Assembly (NCBI GenBank): GCA_001916065.1 | Contig: MNRS01000017.1 | Coordinates: forward strand, 1-64,000 | Origin: Clostridium sp. 28_17 | GTDB lineage: Bacteria; Bacillota; Clostridia; TANB77; CAG-508 | Direction of reading: 5' to 3' | DNA length: 64,000 bases | In this document: piece after piece, positions 53,726-62,449 of the stretch | Layout: each line of letters opens with the position of its first letter | Position numbering within the stretch: the first letter of the stretch is position 1 | The notes under the pieces: model-generated | What the model was told of the DNA's origin: nothing | What the model saw: the letters and a program-made list of their open reading frames with translations, nothing else | Database searches by the model: none | Made by a program: the position numbers and the translations under genes

Positions 53726-54019
53726 TTATTCTTCTATTTCTGTATCTTTTTTTGCTTCTTCATTATTTTGTTCTTCACTTTGTTCTTTGATTTCTTCTTT
53801 ATTTTCTTCTTTATTTTCTTCTTCTCTTATAATCTCAAATTTACCCTCTGCAAGTTCATTTGCTGCTAATGTTACAGGTGATTCTTCTTTAACTTTTGTC
53901 AAAGGTTCATCTCCCATTGCAATTTGTCTAGCCCTTTTTGATGTTGCTATTACCAATTCATATCTGTTTTTGGCTTTTTTTAATAATTCTGTAACCGTTG
54001 GTTTTACTATCATTTTCAT
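53726..54019 (-). CDS. rpoZ: RNA polymerase omega subunit
   Basis: 97 aa. KPTVTELLKKAKNRYELVIA (about 6-25) and KRARQIAMGDEPLTKVKEES (about 29-48) are the omega core, followed by TLAANELAEGKFEI. The C-terminal 30 residues are a Glu-rich tail (EEENKEENKEEIKEQSEEQN), similar in style to the tail of the DUF1189 protein. It helps beta-prime folding. It is part of yicC-remA-rpoZ-gmk-argS. Confidence 0.93.
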   Translation of the reverse strand: MKMIVKPTVTELLKKAKNRYELVIATSKRARQIAMGDEPLTKVKEESPVTLAANELAEGKFEIIREEENKEENKEEIKEQSEEQNNEEAKKDTEIEE

Positions 54020-54076
54020 TTTCCTCCTAAATTTTTAAAATTCAAATTCCTAAAGATTTAAATTTATAATTATTTT

Positions 54077-54349
54077 CTAATCATCTTCTTGTATTTGTGC
54101 CGATGTAGTTGTAATATCTTTATCTAATCTTCCAGCAACAGTCTCTGGTTGTACAGCTGACAAAATTATATGTCCAGAGTCAGTTATTATTACTGCTCTT
54201 GTTCGTCTTCCACATGTTGCATCAACCGCTGTTTTATCATCCTTTGCTTCTTGAACCATTCTTTTTATTGGAGCTGATTCAGGGCTAACTATTGCTACTA
54301 TTCTATCTGCAGAAACAATATTTCCAAATCCTATATTTACTAATTGCAT
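54077..54349 (-). CDS. remA: extracellular matrix regulator RemA (DUF370)
   Basis: 90 aa. [20 protein letters not shown] (1-20), [20 protein letters not shown] (22-41) and [20 protein letters not shown] (43-62) are the RemA core. It binds DNA as an oligomeric ring and activates biofilm matrix and osmoprotection genes in B. subtilis. The position downstream of yicC is the conserved Firmicute order. Confidence 0.96.
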   Translation of the reverse strand: MQLVNIGFGNIVSADRIVAIVSPESAPIKRMVQEAKDDKTAVDATCGRRTRAVIITDSGHIILSAVQPETVAGRLDKDITTTSAQIQEDD

Positions 54350-54424
54350 ACTAATCCCTCCATTCTAATCTTTCATCTTATTTTACATCGTTTTAAATTT
54401 TTAGACTTCTATTTTTTATAAAAT

Positions 54425-55306
54425 CTATTCTATATTTTGTACTTGTTCTCTAATGTCCTCTATCTCAGTTTTTATATCGATAACTCCATTTGTTATTTCA
54501 AGATTATTTGCCTTTGAACCTATAGTGTTTGTTTCCCTGTTCATTTCTTGTATAATAAAATCTAGTTTTTTTCCTATAGCTCCATCTTGGTTATTGGATA
54601 TTAAATTTTCAAATTGAAATATATGGCTCTTTAGTCTTGTAATTTCTTCCTCAATTGAACATTTATCTGCATATATTACAACTTCTTGTGCTAACCTTGA
54701 TTTATCTACTTCATCGTTTTTTAATAACTCTTTTACTCTCTTTTCTAATTTTACTACATATTCTTCAATAAGTCCAGTAGATTTTGCAGATATTTCCACT
54801 ATTTTGCTTTGAATGTTCCTTATCCTCTGCAATAAATCTTGAGAAATCTTTTCTCCCTCTATATTTTTCATTTCTAAAATTCTAGTTACTGCACCTTGTG
54901 TTACTTGTTTTATTTCATCTTTTATTTTTGAATTTTCTTCATCTACTTTTATTGTTAATACATCCGGAATTTTAGCAATATCCATAACCTCTATATTACT
55001 TTCTATTTTTTCTTCTTGTGCAAGTTCTTTTAGCTGTTCAATATATAATTTTGCAAGTTGCTTATTTATTTCTATTTTTCTTCCTTCTTCACTATTATTT
55101 TCAAAACTAACAAATACGTCTATTTTTCCTCTTTTAATTTTATTGGATATTTCTTTTTTTATGGTTTCTTCCAAATAACTTATTGCTTTAGGAATTTTTA
55201 CATTAATATCCAGGTATCTATGGTTTACACTTTTTATTTCAATTTGGTATTCTCTGCCTTCTACACTAAGATTTTGCTTTCCATACCCAGTCATACTTCT
55301 AATCAT
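54425..55306 (-). CDS. YicC family endoribonuclease-like protein
   Basis: 293 aa. MIRSMTGYGKQNLSVEGREY (1-20) and IEIKSVNHRYLDINVKIPKA (22-41) are the YicC N-terminal signature; the C-terminal DUF1732 has RLAQEVVIYADKCSIEEEIT (about 215-234) and GKKLDFIIQEMNRETNTIGS (about 254-273). YicC proteins are reported to have endoribonuclease activity. Its ATG overlaps the stop of the repeat membrane protein by 4 bp. Confidence 0.95.
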   Translation of the reverse strand: MIRSMTGYGKQNLSVEGREYQIEIKSVNHRYLDINVKIPKAISYLEETIKKEISNKIKRGKIDVFVSFENNSEEGRKIEINKQLAKLYIEQLKELAQEEKIESNIEVMDIAKIPDVLTIKVDEENSKIKDEIKQVTQGAVTRILEMKNIEGEKISQDLLQRIRNIQSKIVEISAKSTGLIEEYVVKLEKRVKELLKNDEVDKSRLAQEVVIYADKCSIEEEITRLKSHIFQFENLISNNQDGAIGKKLDFIIQEMNRETNTIGSKANNLEITNGVIDIKTEIEDIREQVQNIE

Positions 55307-56199
55307 TTTTCTTCATCAACTTTCTTTTTGGTTGTTTTCTTTTTTTTATTTTCTATTCCTTGTTTTTCAACTTTTGTTGTTGCCTTTTTCTTCGTTGCAG
55401 GTGTCTTTGGTGTTTTTGATTTTGTTTCTTTGTTTTTTGTTACGTCCTTTTCAACTTTTGTTGTTGTTTTTTTCTTAGTTGCAGGTGTCTTTGGTGTTTT
55501 TGATTTTGCCTCTTTGTTTTCTGTTACGTCCTTTTCAACTTTTGTTGTTGTTTTTTTCTTTGTTACAGGTGTCTTTGGTGTTTTTGATTTTGCCTCTGTC
55601 TTTTCTATTACGTCCTTTTCAACTTTTGTTGTTGCCTTTTTCTTCGTTGCAGGTGTCTTTGTTGTTTTTGATTTTGCCTCTGTCTTTTTCGTTGTTGTCA
55701 CATCATTTTTTAATTTTATATCTTCTATTTTATCTTTTTTTCTCTTAGTAGCCTCTTTTTTCACCGGTTCTTTTTCCTTAACAATTTCTTTAATATCACT
55801 CAAATCATCTGCTATTTCTTTTCTTCCTTTTGTATAATACCATATACATTTTACTATAAAATATATTGCAATTATATATGATGAAGCCAAAAAATAAATT
55901 TTAAAATTAAAATTAAATCTTTTCGTTATATACTGGCTTGTAAGTGTATACGCCGATAATACCAAAACTTCAATTCCTTGGACCACTAAGTCATCATCAT
56001 CTTTTTTATATGCTAATTCAAAAATAAAAATTGCTAAAAATAAAAATATCATTGTGCATATTTCAATTCCTCTTTCTAAATATAATGCACTAATCTTTTC
56101 GCTTACTAAATTTAAAGTCAAAAAATAAATAACTACCAATATTGCTTTTAGTATATTTAGATATATTTTTTTCATATGTTTCTCACTAACTTCTTTCAT
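55303..56199 (-). CDS. membrane protein with lysine-rich 28-aa repeats, 298 aa
   Basis: Four hydrophobic segments lie in residues 10-120 (about 12-32, 47-64, 77-88 and 101-121). A charged region leads into four tandem 28-residue repeats (175-286), each of the form AKSK-T-KTPxTKKK-TTKVEK-..., ending KKKKTTKKKVDEEK. The tail is histone H1-like and strongly basic, suggesting binding of DNA, RNA, teichoic acid or the nucleoid at the inner membrane face. The start at 56199 has only a weak ribosome site. It lies between rsmE and yicC in the operon. No family is recognised. Confidence 0.65.
   Translation of the reverse strand: MKEVSEKHMKKIYLNILKAILVVIYFLTLNLVSEKISALYLERGIEICTMIFLFLAIFIFELAYKKDDDDLVVQGIEVLVLSAYTLTSQYITKRFNFNFKIYFLASSYIIAIYFIVKCIWYYTKGRKEIADDLSDIKEIVKEKEPVKKEATKRKKDKIEDIKLKNDVTTTKKTEAKSKTTKTPATKKKATTKVEKDVIEKTEAKSKTPKTPVTKKKTTTKVEKDVTENKEAKSKTPKTPATKKKTTTKVEKDVTKNKETKSKTPKTPATKKKATTKVEKQGIENKKKKTTKKKVDEEK
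55342..55677 (-). repeat. four tandem 84-bp coding repeats
   Basis: Exactly four 84-bp units (28 codons each) encode the lysine-rich tail of the membrane protein. Units 2 and 3 are nearly identical, while 1 and 4 are more diverged, suggesting expansion by slippage or unequal exchange. Confidence 0.85.
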
Positions 56200-56214
56200 A
56201 TATTCAATCCCTTT

Positions 56215-56967
56215 CTATTTCTCTAGTTCATACATTATAATGCTTAATACATTTAGTGCAACAGTCTCTGTTCTTAATATTTTCTTTCCCAATGTTACTA
56301 TTTTTGCACCATTATTTTCTAATTGTTCTACATCATTTTCTTCTAGTCCGCCCTCTGGTCCTATTACTATTCCTATCTTGATTTTGCCTTCTTTATATTT
56401 TTCTTTTATTTGCTTCAATTGTTCTTTTAATGTTCTATTTTGTTCATTTTCATAGGCTACTATAACTATATCATATTTTGGAATTAATTCATACATATTT
56501 TTTATATTTATTACATTATTTATATGTGGTATGATATCTCTTCCACTTTGTTTTGCAGCAACTTCAGATATTTTTTGCCATCTTTCAACTTTTTTACTTT
56601 TATCTTTTTCATTTAGTTTTACAACACATCTTTTCATTTCTACTGGAGTTATATCATATACCCCCAGTTCCACTGCTTTTTGAATTATAAATTCCATTTT
56701 ATCTGCTTTGGGTAATCCTTGAAAAATTGTTACTTCTATATTTGATTCTACTTGCTTCTGAATTTTTTGTTTTATTTTGCATGTTATATTTTCATTTTCT
56801 ATGTTTTGTATTTTACATAGAAAATTTTCTCCATTTTGATTGTTACAAATTTGTATTTCGTCTCCTATTTTTGCTCTTAGTACTTTTTTTATGTGATTTA
56901 CATCTTGTCCGATTATTATTATTTCGTCTTTTTTTATTTGTTCTTCTTTTACAAAAAATTTGGGCAT
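56215..56967 (-). CDS. rsmE: 16S rRNA m3U1498 methyltransferase
   Basis: 250 aa. The N-terminal PUA-like domain contains QDVNHIKKVLRAKIGDEIQI (about 22-41); the SPOUT domain has FQGLPKADKMEFIIQKAVEL (about 84-103), RWQKISEVAAKQSGRDIIPH (about 128-147) and the knot motif IGIVIGPEGGLEENDVEQLE (about 197-216) with ILRTETVAL. It methylates U1498. It is the first gene of the rsmE-repeat protein-yicC-remA-rpoZ-gmk-argS run. Confidence 0.95.
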   Translation of the reverse strand: MPKFFVKEEQIKKDEIIIIGQDVNHIKKVLRAKIGDEIQICNNQNGENFLCKIQNIENENITCKIKQKIQKQVESNIEVTIFQGLPKADKMEFIIQKAVELGVYDITPVEMKRCVVKLNEKDKSKKVERWQKISEVAAKQSGRDIIPHINNVINIKNMYELIPKYDIVIVAYENEQNRTLKEQLKQIKEKYKEGKIKIGIVIGPEGGLEENDVEQLENNGAKIVTLGKKILRTETVALNVLSIIMYELEK

Positions 56968-57084
56968 TTTGTTCTCCTTATTGGTCTTTGTTTTTTACAA
57001 ATCAGATTATATCATACTTATTATTCTTTTTCAAATCAATTTTCAAATAATTTTATGAACTGTAACTTGTAACGAGTAAAAAAC

Positions 57085-57135
57085 CAGAATTAAGATTTTG
57101 TACGCAGTGCAAACTGCTACAAAATCTAATTTCTG
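57085..57135. repeat. large intergenic hairpin
   Basis: AGATTTTGT (57093-57101) pairs with ACAAAATCT (57119-57127), and GCAGT pairs with ACTGC inside, around a GCAA tetraloop-like loop. The stem extends outward through CAGAATT/AATTTCTG with small bulges. It lies between rsmE and the terminator of the rubrerythrin gene. No gene is seen in 56968-57243. Confidence 0.6.
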
Positions 57136-57153
57136 CCATATTTATCTTCTACA

Positions 57154-57215
57154 GAAAGTTATCATACTATGATAATATCATACTATGATAACTTTCCTGG
57201 AATATAAAAAAAGAG
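57154..57215 (+). repeat. interspersed palindromic element, copy 3 (long form)
   Basis: GAAAGTTATCATA-C-TATGATAA begins the element, an inner ATCATACTATGATAA unit is duplicated, and ACTTTCCTGGAATATAAAAA closes it. The outer arms GAAAGTTATCATA and TATGATAACTTTC are fully complementary. It is directly behind the rubrerythrin terminator. Confidence 0.75.
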
Positions 57216-57237
57216 AGTATCATTTTTTGATACTCTC
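57213..57237 (-). terminator. intrinsic terminator of rubrerythrin gene
   Basis: On the minus strand GAGAGTATCA and TGATACTCTC form a 10-bp perfect stem around AAAAA, followed by TTTTTTTATATTCC. Confidence 0.92.
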
Positions 57238-57243
57238 TACGCT

Positions 57244-57783
57244 TTAATAATTTTCTGCTTTTATTTCAAAATAAGCCTTTGGATGTGCACATACTGGGCA
57301 TATTTCTGGAGCACTTTTTCCAATAACTATATGTCCACAATTTCTACATTTCCATATTCTATCTCCATCTTTGCTAAATACTAACCCATTCTCTACATTT
57401 TCTAATAATTTTAAATATCTTTGTTCATGTTCTTTTTCTATTTTTGCAACTTCTGAAAATAAATAAGCAATATGGTTAAATCCTTCTTCTTTAGCCTCTT
57501 GTGCCATTCTATCATACATATCTGTCCATTCAAAATTTTCACCTTCTGCAGCTGCTTTTAAATTTTCTGCAGTTGATTTTATTTCTCCACCTTGTAATAA
57601 TTTGAACCACATTTTTGCGTGTTCTTTTTCATTATCTGCTGTTTCTTGGAATATTGCTGCTATTTGCTCATATCCTTCTTTTTTTGCTTTACTTGCAAAA
57701 TACGTATATTTATTTCTTGCTTGTGATTCTCCAGCAAATGCTTCCATTAAATTTTTTTCTGTTTTTGATCCTTTTAATTCCAT
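57244..57783 (-). CDS. rubrerythrin
   Basis: 179 aa. The ferritin-like diiron domain has MEAFAGESQARNKYTYFASK (about 13-32), EHAKMWFKLL and HIAYLFSEVAKIEKEHEQRY (about 103-122); the C-terminal rubredoxin-like domain has two CxxC pairs, WKCRNCGHI and CPVCAHPKAYFE (about 143-172). It reduces peroxide in anaerobes. Monocistronic, with a strong promoter and an AGGAGGT site; supports an anaerobic lifestyle. Confidence 0.96.
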   Translation of the reverse strand: MELKGSKTEKNLMEAFAGESQARNKYTYFASKAKKEGYEQIAAIFQETADNEKEHAKMWFKLLQGGEIKSTAENLKAAAEGENFEWTDMYDRMAQEAKEEGFNHIAYLFSEVAKIEKEHEQRYLKLLENVENGLVFSKDGDRIWKCRNCGHIVIGKSAPEICPVCAHPKAYFEIKAENY

Positions 57784-57816
57784 TCTGATACCTCCTAATT
57801 TTCTTTTTATACTTGC

Positions 57817-57845
57817 AGTTTATATCAATTATATATTTTTGTCAA
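57817..57845 (-). promoter_or_regulatory. sigma-A promoter of rubrerythrin gene
   Basis: On the minus strand TTGACA (57840-57845), a 17-bp spacer and TAAACT (57817-57822), about 35 bp before the start. Confidence 0.7.
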
Positions 57846-57905
57846 TATTTTTATTTTATATTTTTATTTTATATTTCTTCAAATTTTGTTCTTTAATGGT
57901 TAAAA

Positions 57906-59645
57906 TTAATGTTCTCTCTTTTTTTCTTCATTATCTTCTTTAATATTTCCAATAAACTTTCCGTTTAATTTAATACCTCTTTGCATCGTATTTAAATCAA
58001 TATATTCGTGTGTATACATTTTTGAGATTTTTTTACTTTTTTTATTTATCAGATTTCCTAAATGTCTAATATAATTGTATTTTAAATCAACCGTATTTAT
58101 TGTTTTATTTTTAGCAATTATTTCTGATTCCCTTTGTTCTGTTAATGGCATATAAATTTTAGTGGTTAATCTTCTCCCCTTATACATCATATCTTTTTCA
58201 CCCTCATAAATTGGTATAATTGCATCACTTTTTGTTTCATCAAAAAATTGTATGATATTTTTCTTTCTCATATGGAGTTTTAATGGCAAATTAAATCCTG
58301 GATAATCAATACCAATTAGTATAAAATTATCATCATTTATTTTGTCTTCGGGTATATAGCCCCAATTAGTTATTTTGCTATTATGATTTATTTGTAGCAA
58401 TAGTTCTCTAATCATTGTTTCTTTAGTTTCATATATTAATTTTATATTATTTCTTATAGATTGACAACAATCTATGTCTTTCAAAAAATCATTTTCTATA
58501 TCTGGTAAAATATTATCAAATTCAAATTTATAGTTTCCCTTAAAATCACTTGTTATATTTTTTTTATAATCATAACGTGCATATCTATAATTTTCGCTTT
58601 CATCATATTCTGTAATATTCTTTCTTGCTTTTTCTGCTATATTATCCAATAATTTCAATTTTAGAACAATTCCAAATAGAACTTCATCAGAAATTTGATC
58701 TATATTATTTTTATCTTCTATGTTATCCCAAAGATTTAGGCTATCCATTATAAATATTCCTTTTTTTATTTCTGATGCGCATTTTGAGACCCTATTTTGC
58801 CAAAACGCATTCAATACTGTTAATTGTTCTAAAGATAGTGTATCTATATATTCATCAGTGAATATGTTTTTTAATCCAATATCTTCATCAATTTTCTCTG
58901 TTTCATACTTATAACACATATTTTTTAAATCTAATCTTTTATAATCTTCATTTTGTTGTTGAATTTCTTCTTCTAAAAATCCATATTTTTCTAGAAATTT
59001 TCCTGCGATTTTTAAACTATTTTTTTCACATTTAATCAATTTCTTTTCTATTTCATTATGACCATACGGAACAATATCTTTTATCAAATCTAATTCATTT
59101 TCTATATCAATTTTTTTATCTTCTTTTATGTCTAATTTATTTTCTGCATTTATTGATTTTTTATTCATTAATTTTTTTTCAAATTCAAAATCGTCTTTTG
59201 CTAAAGTATTTTTTATTGCTCTTGACATCTTTACTTTTTCTCTTAATTCTGATAACATTAGTTCCATTTGAAACTCAGCACATTTTCTTACACCTTGTTC
59301 TAATTTTGCTGATTCTTTGTCAAAATCAATTTCTTCCAAATCAATATCTTTTACATCATTATATACTTGTTCTAATAATACAGGATTTGAACTCAAGATT
59401 TTTAATGCGTTTTCTTGGAGTTGTATTTTTTCTGTTCCTGCAACCTTTAAATAGTCATATGTATCTGCTATAAACTCTTGATATATTATATTTCTAATAT
59501 TTTCATCTTCATTAAAATATTTTTTTAAATGCATTACATATTTTCGTAATGTATTTAAGGACTTTCTAGCACTAGATACTTCTAAAATTTTATTATTATT
59601 AGTTCTTTTTACAAAATTCATTTCTTCTTTGAAGTTTAATTTCAT
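57906..59645 (-). CDS. hypothetical protein, 579 aa
   Basis: A large soluble Lys/Glu/Asn-rich protein. The start at 59645 (MKLNFKEEMNFVKRTNNN) has an AAGGAGA site; the frame is open further upstream but untranslated. The N-terminal 250 residues are mostly helical, possibly coiled coil (KIDIENELDLI, EIEKKLIKCEKNSLKI); the C-terminal third is mixed and ends with YTHEYIDLNTMQRGIKLNGK then FIGNIKEDNEEKKREH. No signal peptide, membrane segment or catalytic motif is seen. It is monocistronic with a strong promoter. The family is not recognised; similar unknown large proteins appear in Clostridia accessory regions. Confidence 0.65.
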   Translation of the reverse strand: MKLNFKEEMNFVKRTNNNKILEVSSARKSLNTLRKYVMHLKKYFNEDENIRNIIYQEFIADTYDYLKVAGTEKIQLQENALKILSSNPVLLEQVYNDVKDIDLEEIDFDKESAKLEQGVRKCAEFQMELMLSELREKVKMSRAIKNTLAKDDFEFEKKLMNKKSINAENKLDIKEDKKIDIENELDLIKDIVPYGHNEIEKKLIKCEKNSLKIAGKFLEKYGFLEEEIQQQNEDYKRLDLKNMCYKYETEKIDEDIGLKNIFTDEYIDTLSLEQLTVLNAFWQNRVSKCASEIKKGIFIMDSLNLWDNIEDKNNIDQISDEVLFGIVLKLKLLDNIAEKARKNITEYDESENYRYARYDYKKNITSDFKGNYKFEFDNILPDIENDFLKDIDCCQSIRNNIKLIYETKETMIRELLLQINHNSKITNWGYIPEDKINDDNFILIGIDYPGFNLPLKLHMRKKNIIQFFDETKSDAIIPIYEGEKDMMYKGRRLTTKIYMPLTEQRESEIIAKNKTINTVDLKYNYIRHLGNLINKKSKKISKMYTHEYIDLNTMQRGIKLNGKFIGNIKEDNEEKKREH

Positions 59646-59685
59646 ATTACAAAATCTCCTTCTTTTATGCAGTCTTATGTTACCT

Positions 59686-59714
59686 ATTATATCACATAAG
59701 CCTTGATTTTTCAA
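59686..59714 (-). promoter_or_regulatory. sigma-A promoter of the 579-aa gene
   Basis: On the minus strand TTGAAA (59709-59714), a 17-bp spacer and TATAAT (59686-59691). The -35 element lies in a small palindrome CCTTGA-TTTT-TCAAGG (59701-59716) that could be an operator. Confidence 0.85.
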
Positions 59715-59764
59715 GGTTTTATTAGAATTGTCTATAAAAGGTAGAAATTTGTAGAAAAAAGTTA

Positions 59765-59770
59765 TATAAT
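59765..59770 (+). promoter_or_regulatory. -10 element of the U32 gene promoter
   Basis: TATAAT, 35 bp before the U32 start, with a poor -35 (TAGAAA) 17 bp upstream. Confidence 0.5.
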
Positions 59771-59805
59771 ATGTACGAAATATTTTTATGAAAGGAAAAA
59801 TTAAA

Positions 59806-62367
59806 ATGATAGATTTACTTTCACCTGTTGGTGATTTTGATTGCTTAAAAGCGGCTGTTCAAAATGGAGCAAATAGTGTATACTTTGGTGCAAATTTATT
59901 TAGTGCTAGGGCCTTTGCATCTAATTTTGACACTACTACTTTAGAAAAAGCAATATTATATGCAAAAACAAGAGGTGTAAAAACAAATTTAACTTTAAAT
60001 ACTCTTGTTACTGACGACGAGTTTAACGAAGCATTTGAACTAGCAAAAAAAGCATATGAATTTGGTATAGATGCTATAATTGTTCAAGATTTAGGATTGG
60101 CAAAACAATTAATTAAATATTTTCCAGATTTAGACATACATGCAAGCACCCAAATGACTGCACACAATTTACAAGGAGTTTTAGAATTGCAAAGACTTGG
60201 TTTTAAAAGAGTTGTTCTTTCTCGTGAGCTTTCTCTTCAAGAAATTGAATATATTTGCAAAAATACAAATGTAGAAATTGAAGTTTTTGTTCATGGTGCA
60301 TTATGTATTTCTTATTCAGGTCAATGCCTATTTTCTAGTATGGTTGGAGGCCGTTCTGGTAACCGTGGAAAATGTGCACAACCATGTAGATTACCATATA
60401 AACTGTTAGAAAATGATAAAGAAATTGACAAAGGTCATCTTTTAAGTACGCGTGATTTATGTGGATTAGATTGCATTCCTGATCTAATAAAAGCAGGCGT
60501 TACATGCTTAAAAATTGAAGGTAGAATGAAAAATCCTGAATATGTTGCAACTGTTACTAGAATTTATAGAAAATATATAGACTTGGCAGAAGCCTTAATT
60601 AATACGCAAAAATTTATAGATGAAGAGAATTTAGATATTTATGATTTTAAAGAAAATACCACAAATGAATCCAAATATATTATTAATGAAAACGATAGAA
60701 AAACATTATTACAAGCATTTAACAGAGGTATGTCATCTTCTGGGCATCTTTTAAATGAACCCAACAAAAATTTAGTCTTTAAAGACAAGCCTAACAATAT
60801 GGGATTATTTTTAGGCAAAGTCCAGAAATATAACAAAAACAAAGGTTACATCACTGTAAAATTACAAGAGTCCATTGAAATTGGTGACACCATATCTTTA
60901 GAAAAAGAAAAAGGTTCTTATAATGTTTCTGAGTTAATGGACAAAAATAGAAATATCAAAGAAACCTCTATCGGCCAGACTGTAACTATTGGTAGAATGA
61001 AAGGTAACATCAATTTAGGTGATAACATATACAAAATGTCTTCTAAAACATTAAGCACGCTTGCTCAAAACAGTATAAATGGTGAACATAGAAAAATATC
61101 TTTAAATTGTAAAGTTACAATAAAACACAATGAACCATTAAAAATAACAGTTACTCCAACTACAGAGACTGCAAATAATTTAGATATATACTCTAATTTA
61201 AATATTACATATAATTCAGAAATTATACCTGAAAATGCGCAAAATAGACCCTTAGAAAAAGAAAAAATTATTGCTCAAATTAATAAAACCAATGATTCTA
61301 TTTTTGAGTTTTCTAATATAGAAGTTGAATTAGACCCTAATATCTTTTTACCAAAGTTTAGTGCTACTCTAAATGATTTAAGAAGAAAAGTTTTAGAATC
61401 AGTCTATGATTATGCTATTTCAAATATCAAAAGAACTTGCATTAAAAAAGTAGAACCAGATTCACTAAACAATGAAGTTAAAAATAGTTTAAACGATAAC
61501 ACTAAAACAATTTCAGTTTTATTAAATATTTTAAATCTTGACTTTGACTATTCAAGATTAGATGGATTTGATAATATTTATATTCCTTTAAAATATTTTT
61601 CAATAAAAAAATATGATGGAATTTTGAAAACTTTAGAGCAAAAATTTAATGTTTACATTTATATGCCTACAATAATAAAAGCAAATTACAGAAACCTACT
61701 TTTTAGTAATATATTTAATACTATTGAAAACCATAATATAAAAGGATTTGTAATTTCTAATATTTCTAATTTATTGTTATTAGAAAATGTTTTAAAAAAT
61801 CCTGATTACAATTTTGATTTAATTGCAAATTATACATTTAATGTTTTCAATTTGCATAGTGTATTAGAACTAAAAAAATTAGGAATTAATAAATATACAA
61901 TTTCACCTGAATCTACTAAAGAAATTATAAATAGCCTTTGTAATTTTGTCAAAAATTCAACTATTTCAGGAAATGGTACATCAGGATTAAAAACTCTTTT
62001 ACCTGCTGAATTAATTGTTTATGGAAAGACACCTCTTATGAATATGAATTATTGTCCACTTGGTAAGGCTAACAAATGCTACCCTACTTGTACATCTAAA
62101 TGTATGACTGATAATTCTTATTTCTTAGAGGATAGACTTAAAATGAAATTTAGAATTTTGTTTGATAATATTCAAACTGTTTCTACAATTTATAATTGTA
62201 AAACTACTTCCATTTCTCCTAATGATTTTTCTAGTGTTAATTGTTATAGAATTGATATTCTGGATGAATCAATTGATGAAATTAATAATATTGTTAATAC
62301 TGTTAAAAAAGGTGAACGTTTAGAAGGTAAAGAATTTACTAATGGAAATATAAATAGAGAAATTTAA
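59806..62367 (+). CDS. U32 family / DUF3656 protein, RlhA-like
   Basis: 853 aa from the ATG at 59806 (MIDLLSPVGDFDCLKAAVQN), with GAAAGGA upstream; an ATG at 59788 has no ribosome site. The U32 core has VYFGANLFSARAFASNF, LDIHASTQMTAHNLQGV, VFVHGALCISYSGQCLFSSM (about 166-185) and GNRGKCAQPCRLPYKL (about 192-207), with a cysteine cluster. A DUF3656 middle and a C-terminal barrel follow, with CPLGKANKCYPTCTSKC (about 754-770). Family members such as E. coli RlhA hydroxylate 23S rRNA C2501; the older label is collagenase-like peptidase. An rRNA modification role is likely but not certain. Confidence 0.9.
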   Translation: MIDLLSPVGDFDCLKAAVQNGANSVYFGANLFSARAFASNFDTTTLEKAILYAKTRGVKTNLTLNTLVTDDEFNEAFELAKKAYEFGIDAIIVQDLGLAKQLIKYFPDLDIHASTQMTAHNLQGVLELQRLGFKRVVLSRELSLQEIEYICKNTNVEIEVFVHGALCISYSGQCLFSSMVGGRSGNRGKCAQPCRLPYKLLENDKEIDKGHLLSTRDLCGLDCIPDLIKAGVTCLKIEGRMKNPEYVATVTRIYRKYIDLAEALINTQKFIDEENLDIYDFKENTTNESKYIINENDRKTLLQAFNRGMSSSGHLLNEPNKNLVFKDKPNNMGLFLGKVQKYNKNKGYITVKLQESIEIGDTISLEKEKGSYNVSELMDKNRNIKETSIGQTVTIGRMKGNINLGDNIYKMSSKTLSTLAQNSINGEHRKISLNCKVTIKHNEPLKITVTPTTETANNLDIYSNLNITYNSEIIPENAQNRPLEKEKIIAQINKTNDSIFEFSNIEVELDPNIFLPKFSATLNDLRRKVLESVYDYAISNIKRTCIKKVEPDSLNNEVKNSLNDNTKTISVLLNILNLDFDYSRLDGFDNIYIPLKYFSIKKYDGILKTLEQKFNVYIYMPTIIKANYRNLLFSNIFNTIENHNIKGFVISNISNLLLLENVLKNPDYNFDLIANYTFNVFNLHSVLELKKLGINKYTISPESTKEIINSLCNFVKNSTISGNGTSGLKTLLPAELIVYGKTPLMNMNYCPLGKANKCYPTCTSKCMTDNSYFLEDRLKMKFRILFDNIQTVSTIYNCKTTSISPNDFSSVNCYRIDILDESIDEINNIVNTVKKGERLEGKEFTNGNINREI

Positions 62368-62369
62368 AA

Positions 62370-62439
62370 AATGTCCTTTTGGGATTATTCTGTTTTGGAT
62401 TTTTATTCCAATCATAATATCGTATTCCAAAAGGACATT
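62370..62439. terminator. bidirectional terminator with long loop
   Basis: AATGTCCTTTTGG (62370-62382) pairs with CCAAAAGGACATT (62427-62439) across a 44-base AT-rich loop. It lies between the U32 gene and the convergent RNHCP gene. Confidence 0.7.
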
Positions 62440-62449
62440 CTATATTTAA

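Noticed and set aside
55058..55837. 259-codon open frame antisense to yicC and the repeat protein
   Set aside because: A Phe/Val-rich shadow of the lysine-rich repeats; no start signal and YicC is certain on the other strand.
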